DNA of 36,694 nucleotides, from positions 361,397 to 398,090 of the forward strand of contig CACRSC010000013.1 in NCBI GenBank assembly GCA_902651635.1. The letters are read 5' to 3'. This stretch comes from Mastigamoeba balamuthi. Lineage: Eukaryota; Evosea; Mastigamoebida; Mastigamoebidae. Positions within the stretch are counted from its first letter, which is position 1. Each line of letters begins with the position of its first letter. Below, one piece after another: positions 1 through 9,600 of this stretch. Below the pieces are notes generated by a model. The model saw only the letters and a list, made by a program, of their open reading frames with translations. It had not been told where the DNA came from and did no database searches. A program made the position numbers and the translations under genes.

Positions 1-73
1 AGTGACTACAAGTCGTTGGTGGCCCCGTTGTGGAACAAACAACTTGTTTTGTTTCTGCCTCACACCCGAACTT

Positions 74-1297
74 CTATTTGTTCTCAACCACCTGCAGTGG
101 CTCGAGATACCTCCCTTCGACTGTTTTCGAGAGTCGAGCGAGCAGCTCGGAAACAACTGCAGGGCCAGCGACTTCGAGGAAGCGCGGCTCCAACAGTGCC
201 TGGGGATGGTGGGCCACCCACTGCATCGCCCTCTCCTTGACGCTCCCGGCTCCGATTCTGTGGGCGAGGGCCAGGGCCTCTGGCACGCTCTCGTTGTCGA
301 GGCCGTTCACAACACGTTCCCCAGCCACGTCGATGAGCCACTGCACTTGGTAGCGGTGCGCCAGGGACATCAGGTGCAGGAAGAGGCTCGTCGAGGAGCT
401 GCCGGGTACGTCTGACTCGCACTGGCCGGTGATGAGGAACTCGACGAACGCAGAGAACACGTCCTCGTCCACGTCGGGAATGCGGACCTCTCTCGTGCGC
501 CTCTCCGTGAACCCTGTGCACTCGCCTCCGCCCTTGTCGCCGCCCAGCAGCTCGGCCCGGAACACTGGCGAGTGCGCACAAATCACGCAGGTCTGGAAGG
601 GGATCCTACGGGAGCTGCTCCCCACAATGAACTCTCCGTCATCTCCGATGTGGTTCCGGTACATGTCCCCCATCACCCTCTGAATCGCCCATGCAGCGGC
701 GGGGTCGTTGACGCTACGCGACATGGAGATCCGTATCGTATACGAGTTTCTGTAATTAGACCCTGCGGGTGCCATAGCTGTTTGGGGTGTGAGAAAGACT
801 TTCTGTGTATCTAATAGACGTAGACAGACGTACGGGAAGTAAAATCCAGACCGAGGGCGTCCAGAGACAATTGCACCGACATCCTCGGCAGGAACTGCAC
901 GCTCTGCACGCGCGTGCCGCTGAAACAACCGTCAGGGGATGCGGAGCATACACTTGAGACGCACGTTCCCGAGTCCCCAATTACGTAGAAGGAGACGTCC
1001 ACGGACACAGGCTCCGCACAGAGATTCGCCAGGTGGATGTACTCAGACGTCTCACGCGCAGGCCTGAACCTTTTTTTTTGAATCGAGGAGAAGGACACCC
1101 TCCAGTAGTTCCCGAGCATGTGGAGCACGTCTCCGCCAGGGGGTGCCCTGGGCCATGGGTTACCCGGTGAGGCGAGCGATGGAAGATGGAAGGGGCGGAA
1201 CGTACTCTAACTCCAGCCTTTTCTCAAGGTTGAATTTGGCCCTCACGTCGCGGTCCTCGGTGACACAATACCGCGGCCCAACGTCTCGCTCTGCCAT
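74..1297 (-). CDS. BTB/POZ domain protein, copy 1 (3' half intact)
   Basis: Probable adaptor-type protein. BTB domains homo- or hetero-dimerise and often recruit substrates to Cullin-3 ligases; that role here is inference. The minus strand encodes a lead segment (LLHMLGNYWRVS-like, ~1128-840), then a BTB core (~690-425) with a DGEFIVG strand, a CVICAHSPVFRAEL helix and a DVFSAFVEFLITGQ helix, followed by a helical C-terminal part (~415-77) ending VVENK. An intron fits at 750-829 (phase 2, gtctgt...ttacag) and rejoins the frame to TIRISMSR. A candidate start ATG lies at 1295-1297 (MAERDVGPRYCV), but that frame meets an in-frame TAA near 1156 and must change frame before LHMLGNYW. I could not place a clean intron there, so the 5' end is uncertain. 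The domain assignment is good; intactness is uncertain. Confidence 0.6.
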
Positions 1298-1420
1298 ACT
1301 GCGGTTGTAACGTCCACAGCAACGGGCGCACAATAGCGGAATGGGGTGGCGAATCTCTTGTGAATATCTTTGACCACGTGGCAGATTTCATCCGGGGGTC
1401 AAATCTGTGGTCCCTCTGTG
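416..1420. repeat. Tandem duplication unit, copy 1
   Basis: Left copy of a ~1-kb direct duplication. It runs from the interior of the BTB gene (ctcgcactggccggt at 416) through its 5' part to the shared upstream region ending near ...gtcaaatctgtgg (~1411). It is about 85 bp longer than copy 2, mostly because of the 80-nt intron at 750-829. Confidence 0.85.
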
Positions 1421-2226
1421 CTTCTGCCTCGCACTGGCCGGTGGTGAGGAACTCGACGAACGCAGAGAACACGTCCTCGTCCACGTCGGGAATGCGGACC
1501 TCCCTCGTGCGCCTCTCGACGAACCCCGTGCTCTGGCTTCTGCCCTTGCCGCCGCCCAGCAGCTCGGCCCGGAACACTGGCGAGTGCGCGCAGATCACGC
1601 AGGTCTGGAAGGGGATCCTGCGGGAGCTGCTCCCCACAATGAACACCCCGTCTTCTCCGATGTGGTCCCGGTACATGTCCCCCATCACCCTCTGAATCGC
1701 CCATGCAGTGGTGGGGTCGTTGACGACGCGCAACATGGAGATCCGTATCATTTGGGGAAACGAACCCAGCTTGATGACGTCCAGAGGCAATTGCACCGAC
1801 TTCCTCGGCAGTATCTGCACCCTCTGCGCGGGCGTGCCGCTGGAACAACCATTCAGGGATGCGGAGCATAAACGTGAGACCCACATTACTTTCTCTCCCA
1901 CGGAAGAGTCGTCTATTGTTGTGAAGGAGACGTCGACAAACACGGGCTCCGCACCGAGATTCGCCAGGTGGATGTACGTGGACGTCTCCTTCGCAAACTC
2001 AGCGTTTCTTTTCTGAATCGAGGACAAGGACACCCTCCAGTAGTTCCCGAGCATGTGGAGCACGTCTCCGCCAGGGGGTGTCCTGGGCCGTGGGCCACCC
2101 GGTGAGGCGAGCGATCGAAGGGGCCGGAACGTACTCTAACTCCAGACCTCTCCCAGAGCTCAATTTGACCCTCACGTAGCGGTCCTCGATGACACAATAC
2201 CGCGGCCCAACGTCTCGCTCTGCCAT
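1224..2226 (-). pseudogene. BTB/POZ protein, copy 2, truncated by tandem duplication
   Basis: Second copy of the neighbouring BTB gene. It starts with the same MAERDVGPRYCV-like lead at 2226 and carries the same LHMLGNYWRVS segment (~2063-2010) and BTB core (~1665-1440). After VEFLTTGQCE (near 1430) homology to copy 1 stops abruptly. The frame then runs into sequence that is the upstream region of copy 1 and ends at a stop near 1224. The whole C-terminal helical half is therefore missing. Unlike copy 1, it has no intron between the LPRKSVQLPLD stretch and RISMLRVVNDP; the two parts are joined by a short in-frame linker. The frame change between the MAERD lead and LHMLGNYW is shared with copy 1, so it predates the duplication or is an intron I could not resolve. 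It may still make a truncated BTB-only protein. Confidence 0.6.
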
Positions 2227-2345
2227 ACTACGGTCGTAACGTCCAACGGCAACGAACAATAACGGAATGGGGTGGAGAATCTGTCCGGGAATAAATCTTT
2301 GACCACGTGGCAGATTTCATCTGGGGTCAAATCTGTGGACCGCTC
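1428..2345. repeat. Tandem duplication unit, copy 2
   Basis: Right copy of the direct duplication, abutting copy 1 within about 10 bp. It begins with the same ctcgcactggccggt (1428) and ends with the same gaccacgtggcagatttcat...tcaaatctgtgg (2300-2340) just upstream of the p24/TMED gene. Divergence is substitutions plus a few small indels. The original arrangement was BTB gene (-) / shared promoter / TMED (+); the duplicate now separates them. Confidence 0.85.
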
Positions 2346-2369
2346 TCTCTGTTGTCAACGAACCTCGCG
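2226..2369. promoter_or_regulatory. Divergent promoter region between BTB and p24 genes
   Basis: This is the 143-bp space between the BTB copy 2 start (-) and the TMED start (+). It holds aataaatctttgaccacgtgg, whose CACGTG core is an E-box-like palindrome, then an inverted repeat CAGATTT (2310) ... AAATCTG (~2330). The same block is present at 1297-1420 because of the duplication. Its promoter role is inferred from position. Confidence 0.45.
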
Positions 2370-3423
2370 ATGAGTCGTGCGCTTTTCGTCACGTGCGCGG
2401 TGGCCGCCCTGGCGGTCTCGTGCCGCGCGTTCATGTTCGAGCTGCAGCCCGGCGGCGAGCGCTGCGTCCACCACGAGGTCCGCCAGGACGAGCCGCTCAC
2501 GGGCGCCTGGGAGCTCATCGACCGCACCGCCACCCCTCCCACCACCCCCGCCCTCCCGCGCTTCTGGGTACGCGAACCCGCCGCCCGCACGCCCCGCGCC
2601 CACGGCGACACCCGTTATGCCGCGTCGCGCAATTTCGAGATTCAAATCTGTGGGGATTCCGCGCGCGGGCGTTTGCAGATTACGGGGCCCGACGGCCTGC
2701 TGATGTACACGGTCCAAGAGGCGAGGTCGGGCAGGTTCAACGTCAAGGCGACCATCGACGGCGAGGTCGAGATCTGCGCGCGCGACGTCGACACCTACGG
2801 TGACGCTCTCCCCCCTGTGCCACGTCGCCCTGCCCTCTCTACCGGCTGACCCACTGCTCTGTGCCCTCTCTCTCTCCTGCTTCTCTGCTCCAGCGACCAA
2901 CCGCATGCTGCTGATGAGGGACCTCAAGGTCACGTTCGACTCGGACGAGAGGCGCGACTACAAGGAGCTCGCGCAGAAGGAGCAGCTGCAGGCACGATAG
3001 CACACCGCCTCTCCCCCTCTCTCTCGCTCTGCCCTGCGAAGAGCCCTCGTGGTTGGCTGTTGGCTTTGGCTGACGGCCTCGCGGGCGAACAACAACAGCC
3101 CCTGGAGCTCGAGCTGCGCCTGGTGGAGGACCAGGCCAACAACATCAAGAGGGAGATGGAGTACCAGGTCCGCCCTGCTGCTGCTCCCCCCCCCTGTGCC
3201 AGCCACTGTGCTATCGTCTGGACGACGTGGCTAACACAACGGCCCACGGGCCACCCACCGTACGCTCCAGAGGAAGAGGGAGGAGGAGCTGAGAAACGTC
3301 AACGAGGTGATGAACTCGCGCGCGGCGTGGCTGTCGGTGTTCTCGATCCTCGTGCTGGTCGGCTCGAGCGCGTGGCAGATTGTGTACCTCAAGATGTTCT
3401 TCACCAAGAAGAAGATCATCTAA
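2370..3423 (+). CDS. p24/TMED family cargo receptor (emp24/gp25L)
   Basis: Type I membrane protein of COPI/COPII vesicles that cycles between ER and Golgi and helps sort cargo. Best model: 2370-2567, 2679-2799, 2894-2991, 3099-3167 and 3271-3423, giving 212 residues, the usual p24 length. In order: a signal peptide (MSRALFVTCAVAALAVSCRA); a GOLD domain with two cysteines (GERCVHHEV ... GEVEICARD), ITGPDGLLMYT and SGRFNVKATIDG; a coiled coil (LELELRLVEDQANNIKREMEY); a membrane span (WLSVFSILVLVGSSAWQIVYL); and a cytosolic tail FFTKKKII with the FF and KK signals of p24 tails. Intron 2568-2678 is in frame and could be read through, but removing it restores normal GOLD spacing. Intron 2992-3098 has a GC donor. 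The tail points to the delta/TMED10-like group, with moderate certainty. Confidence 0.92.
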
Positions 3424-3559
3424 GCCCCTCTACTGGACGACGCTCCCCCTTGCACCGCCTCGAGGAGAATACCCTGCCCTCCCGTTGTAGTTCTCCCCTC
3501 GTCTACTCTCGAAGCCACCAACCGTACCGACTTTGTTTGCCCATCAGGGCCCCGTGAAA

Positions 3560-3612
3560 GAAGATACTCGTATCTTTTTTGTGTTTCTCGAAATCAAGCG
3601 CGAATATCTTCT
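3560..3612 (+). promoter_or_regulatory. AT-rich promoter patch upstream of the Furry gene
   Basis: An AT-rich island in GC-rich surroundings holds gatactcgtatctttttt and then gaatatcttct (3602-3612), ending 18 bp before the start codon at 3630. The AATATCT core recurs upstream of other genes in the window. The core-promoter role is inferred. Confidence 0.4.
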
Positions 3613-3629
3613 GCATCGCGCGGAGCGCA

Positions 3630-6600
3630 ATGAGCGACGGCGACGGCGGCGGCCACGCGCGCCCGCAGTCGCGCCTGCGCGTCCTGCGCTCGCTCGAGGG
3701 CCGGCGCACCATCTCAGGCGGCGCCGCCGTCGACCACGCGACGCCGCCCTTCAGCCCGTCGCCCATCAGCCTCAGCGTCTCGTCGCTCTCGACGCCGCCG
3801 CCTCCGCACCGCCCCAACGATTCCCGCGGGGCCCTGTCGCCTCTCTCGTCGTCGGGCACGCTCACCCCGCCCGTCTCGCCGACCCCCTCGCCGCTGCCCG
3901 CGCAGCAGCCGCGCGCCAGCCCCCTGGCGCCCTCGCACGCGCGCGCCGTCTCGTGGGTCTCGTGCTCGGCGCCCTCGACGCTGCGCCCGCTCCGCCCGGT
4001 GCTCTCGGCCCGCAGGTCCAGCGGCGGCGCGGCCCTGCTCGCCCGCGACGTGTTCGCCTCGGCGTCGTCGGTGGCCGGCGAGCTGCTGGCGCGCTGCCTC
4101 GTGCTGGGCGCTGAGCTCTGCCGCGCCGCCGTCGTCTCGGCCCGCGCGGGGTCCCCGAGGCCCATAGGCGACCTCTTCGCGCCGTCGTGCGAGCGCGGGT
4201 CGGCGCTGCTGTCCGCTGCCAACGCCCTGGCGGCCGCGGCCGGGCAGCGGGCCGCCGAGGTCGTCGACGCGGCGCTCGAGTGGCGCGCGACGCAGCGCGA
4301 GCCCGAGTCTGTGCGGTCCGCCCTCGTCGCTGCCGTGGCGTCGCAGCAGCAGCAGCAACAGCAGCAGGCGGTGGCTGCTGGGGGTGCTGGGGCTGCGTGC
4401 TGCCCGCAGCTGTTCCTGGAGGACACGTACAGGGCTGCGGTGGAGCTGGTGGTCGCGACGATCGCAAGGGCGCTGGTGGAGACGAAGCCGACGGGGGGCG
4501 TGCCCGGGCACACGGCGATGAAGCTGCTGGACGCGGCCATGGAGGCGTGCCTGCGCCCCGAGAGGAAGTTCGCCGAGTCGGAGCAGCACACGCTCTGCCT
4601 CGCCACCAGCCGCCGCCAGGTGCTTGTGTACTACGCCGCCGTCGTTGCTGCGCTGTCGCACGTGCAGTACGTCTCTCTGCTTCTCTTTCTCTTTCATCCC
4701 CCAGTCGCACCGGCCAGTGTGAATGTCTGACGCCTTCCCCCAGTACGAGAGAGATGGCGATGAGGATCAAGGCGGAGATCTCGATGCCGCCGAGCTCGGC
4801 GTACTCGCGAGCGCAAACCATATCGCTGCTTCGGATGACTCGCTCCATGAAGCTCTCTGTGAGGATTCCCCCCAGTTCTTTGCTGCGCTCATCGCGCTCG
4901 ACTGCGATTGCCAGGTGCGATCGCCCCAGAGGCTGGCAGGGGCCACTGTGTTCGTCAACCAGTTCGCGGCGCTTCTCAAGACCGAGTACACGGCGGTGTG
5001 CGGCAAGGAAGTGAAGAAGGAGCTTTTCGAGACTGTGTACGCGCTCCTGTCGCCCCTGCTCGAGACGGAGTACATCGAGGGTGTCGACAACACCGCGTGG
5101 CTCGTTGCGATTGCCACTCTTCTCGAGTACCTCCGACTGGCCCAGAAGCCAAAGGTAATCAATCTGCGTTCCATCTGCGCCACAAGCTCAGTGGGGCTAT
5201 CCCCAGAGGTCGTGCGCTGTGGTAGCAACGCTGCTGTGCCTGTCCGAGCACGAACTCTTCAGGTCAAAGTGGGTCTCGATCGCGGACCACATCCTGCACG
5301 CCAAGGAGAGGCCGCAGAAGTCGCTGCTGCTCGAGTCGCTGAGGGTCATTCTGTGGGGACTCCTGTACCGCCACTCGCAGTTCGTTTTGGAGCCCGAGGT
5401 CCGCGAGTTCGTCGCGGACATCAACTCGATGCTGTTAGCGCCCGGGAGACGGCTCGTGTCCGGGACGGAGCCGCTCATGCCCTACGTCGACGTCATCGCT
5501 ACCATCGCGGGTCCCAAGTATGCAGGCGTCTTCGTTTACGATCTCTCCCTAACGGCAACCCTCACGCCACGCAGCATCGACGTTGCTCTCCACATGACGT
5601 CAGAGCTGCTGCTCACAGAGGGCTCTCTCCAGGACCTAAACGTTCAAGAGTGCGTTCCTTCAATGCCTGCACTGCTCTCTTTCTGACGTCGTATGTCAAA
5701 GGCGGATTGCGGTTGGGTGCAGGAGCCTCGCTGCGATATTGGTCGCTCCGAGGCAGGAGATCCTCACGAGCGACACCTGCCAGGACCGCTATTGCATGTG
5801 GCTCAAAGCGTCGCTGAGCTCCTCGCTAGGGCAGTTTTTGTTCCGCCACCAGATCTCCTTCAACTCTGACCACCCGCTGGTCCCCGCCCTCCAGTAAGCC
5901 GTGTGGTGTCGCTGCCCGCGCGGACTAACCCTCCTTTGCTCCAGCGGCGCCTTCTCGCGCGTGGTGCAGAGGCTGCAGGAAAGTGCGCCAGGGCGGTCGA
6001 CTGGTGAGAGCGCGCAGTTGGATTGCCTCTGTTGCTGACATTCAGGCAGACATTGACACGCGGTACATTGCCATCGAGTTCCTGACAGCGGTACTCTCTT
6101 GCGTGCCTCTGTTCGTGCCGAACCAGGCTCTAGTCAGCTCAGAGTCCCTTGCCGTGCTCATGTCGCGGATGCTTATGCACCCGGAGAAAGGTTCCTCCTC
6201 CCTCCCCAGCGTTTTGTATTGTTCACAAGGCTCTGACCATCTCAGCTGTTAGAGAATGCGCGTCAAACTCGTTGCACTTGGTTCTCTCGTTCCACCCGTC
6301 GCTGCGCTCGTCTATCGTGCGCGGCCTCGCGGAGTACATCTCGACGATGCCCGAGAACTCCAAGGCGCTCCACAGCGTTCTTCACCAGGTGCCCGTCGAT
6401 TTGATTGCCATCCTGCATAACAGACGAGCTGCGCAGTTGAGCCACATACTCCAGCACTGGATCCAAGCGGAGCTGCACGGCGAGGACGGGGGCTGCCCTG
6501 TCCTGTCGATCATCCCGTCGTGCGACAGGCAGGCAAGCCCCATGGACGCCTCCTTCGTGGAAGCCGTCGCCATCAAGTGCCTCTGCAGCGTGCAGATCAA

Positions 6601-9600
6601 GCCGCGGTGGGCCCACCCGGCCTCCGCTCCTCCGCTCACGAGTCCTCCCACCGCAGGACAACGAGCCTGAAGATCCTCGAGTCTATATCAAAGCTACGAA
6701 GGACGTTGGACCAGAGCATCTACCAGCCGCAGGCACGCGGGGACGTGGAGGTCTGGAAGGTGATCACCGAGCGAGGGGCTGCGCTCCTCGAGAGACTGCA
6801 GGACACGCAGGACAGATTCCTCATTCCCATCAAGGCACCGCCGCAATGGCCCCCGTCACTGCTCCCTGACGCGCAACAGAGCCCCGTGGTCAGGTGGAAG
6901 ACGGTGGCCGAGCTGGCCAGCAGCGAGTCGCAGAGCGACACGAACTACTGGATCTTCTTCGTGTCCGAGCTGGTCAAAGAGCTCAGGACGCGCTGCAAGG
7001 AAGCCATGCGCATGTGCTGGGACATGGCAAGTGGCCGCTTGCCCTATCTCCTCCGCTTCTCGGATCTCACGGCCACGGCACCGCAGGTGGCGACGAGGTT
7101 CTCGGTGCTGCAGCCAGAGTTGTTCCCCAAGGCCTCGGTACCGGTGGACCATGGCCAGATCGAGCTCTGGAGGAACTACGCCATCTTCCTCAGCTCAGCA
7201 GCGGTCGTTACTCGGACTGAGTGTGCGCGTCGGCGCCATTCCGACTTGTCTTGCGCGACGCTCACGGTCGCGATGCAGCCCTCGTCGAGGAGAAGAAGCG
7301 GTGGAGCTTCGACTTCAGTCAGGTGGCCCACCCACAGAAGCCGATCTCGTTCAAGGAGCTCATCCAGACCCTCGTGCCGTATCTCAAGTCGCCCGAGCAA
7401 CTGCGCGACATCGCCGTCCTCGTGCCTGCGCAGCCCCCCCAATTGCAGTTGCGTCCTGACCGCTTTCCTAGGCCCTCGAGAGGTGCAACCCCGACTACTA
7501 CTGGCTCCTCTTCGACATCCTCAAGCCCGTCGACCGAGAGTTCGCCCGTAGCACGAGCAAGGGGAAGAGGGACCGCGTGAAGAACATCATGTGGAGTGCG
7601 TACCCTCACAACAGCGCGCGCCACGTAGCGCACACTCAGCCCCCGCGCTGCAGTCATCCGCGGATACATCGCGGAGCACGCGCCCGCCGACTGCATCCGG
7701 TCGAGCGAGCAGCTGACAAAGTACACCGCCGAGGTCATCACGGAGGAGTGCAGCTTCTTCTCGCAGCCCGCCAACGAGTTCCTGTGGGACAACCTCCTGT
7801 TCGCACGGTACAACTTCGCGGTGCTCGTGCGGCGCTTCGCCTCGGAGAGGCTGTCCACCACGGAACTGTCGGCCGAGACCAGAAAGGACCTGTTCACGCT
7901 GCTGGCCAAGTGGTCCCTCGCCGAGAACCTCTACAACGAGGAGCAGAACAAGAAGCGCGTCGTCAACGACCTGCTGTCGCTCATCAAGGACACGAAGCAC
8001 AGGACCACCGTCGAGCACACGCTCCTGGACCACACTCTCTACCTCCAATACGCCTCGTGCACGGCACGTGGGAGCCACGTCACCGCCCGTGTAGCTCACG
8101 CTTTGCGCCCTGTAGGCCATCAGCAAGCTCTTTCTGGGGAAGCTGTTCACGGAGAAGGAGCTCTTTGTGCCGAACAACACCGCGTTCCTGTGGCTCAGGA
8201 GTGTGTTCGTGAAGGAGAAGAGAATCGTATGGCGCCGTCCTCCGTTTGATGCCTTTAACGGCCTTTTGCAGACAACGAGAAAGGAACGGCTGAAAGCGAG
8301 GCGAGCCAGGGAGCTACTGCGGCCAGTGGGCGTCGAGTCGGCCTGCGCCCTCCTCAAGTCCGCGGGGTCGCTCGACTTGGTGTCGTTCTACGTGAGCGAG
8401 GTGCGGCGTTGTGACCTCATCTCCCTGCTCCCGTCCCAGCCGTCTCACGTCGTCGCCTGCGGGGCAGTGCTACTCGCTCAACACACGCGTGAGCAAAGGC
8501 TACTTCTACGCCCTGGTCGACTACTTCGCCGGAAACGGCATCCCGGAGCTCCCGGACGCGCTCTCGGTGCTTCTGCACCTTGCGGTCTTCATGGTGCGGG
8601 CGACCCATAACAGTGCCACGCGGAAGCGTGAATGGCGCGCGCACCGTGTGTTTTAGCATTTTTAGGTTTTGATAAGTTTCCTCCAATTACTCGGGACCAA
8701 CATCCCCTCCAATCCAAAGCCAAAGACAAGCCCTGTTCCCCGCCCGCTAACGCTGTGCGCTCGCGGCAGAGCGGGGACCACCGCGCCAAAGTGCGTGGCC
8801 GCGCCGGCGACTTGTTGTCAGTCATCTGCGCGGCGACGAAGCAGACTGTGCACCAGCCATTTGCCTGCGAGAGCTCCCTGAGCGCCGCCTATCTCTCTGC
8901 GCAGGTTCCCGAGCACACCGCCAGGCCCGAACAGAGGCTCACACAGTTCACTGCAGGCGTCGCTTTCGTGCACTCTGTCGCGCAAGTACAACGCGCTCCA
9001 GTATTCGTTCATCAACGAGGTAGTCAAGAGGTCCGTTTGTTGCCGCTTTCTCGTGCAGACTCACGAGCGCCTGCACAGACTCGAGAGCGACATACACCCC
9101 GACAGGAAGCGCCAGATGCTGACGTACATCATCCCCTGGGTCGACCGGATCGACATGACCCTGCTTTCCCCGACCAAGACGCTGGTCCTCGAGGTAACTG
9201 TCTCGCCTCTCTGACGGGTCACTCAACGGTGTGTGGGTGCTGCCGGTAGAACCTGCTCTACCTGAGCCTGATGCAGTCGGCTGAGCACCCTAACTTCATC
9301 AACACCCTCTGGACGACCATTGCGAAGCCGTTCAACGTGGGGCCGATTGTCACGTGCATCCTCGACATCGGGGAAGCAAAGGCACAGCACCTGCGCCTCA
9401 ATCCTGCTCTGACCCGGACCTCCAGGAACTGTCTTTCGTCTCTCTGGCCAAGCTCATCTGCCTGCACATCGGGCTCGCGTCGCCGCGGTCGATAGTGGAC
9501 TGCCTCGCGGGGGAGCTCGTGCAGATCACCAACCAGGAGGAGGAGCAGGAAGAGGCGCCGGAGATCCGCCCAAGCCCGCGGACAGAGAGCTCGGACCTCC

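Noticed and set aside
3503-4606. A 367-codon minus-strand open frame over the first Furry exon
   Set aside because: Composition is Ala/Ser/Arg low complexity produced by GC bias. The + strand fits the promoter, start and exon chain of Furry.
8592-8769. A possible intronic RNA in the long AT-rich Furry intron
   Set aside because: No box C/D, H/ACA or tRNA-like features could be found by eye; it reads as an ordinary longer intron.
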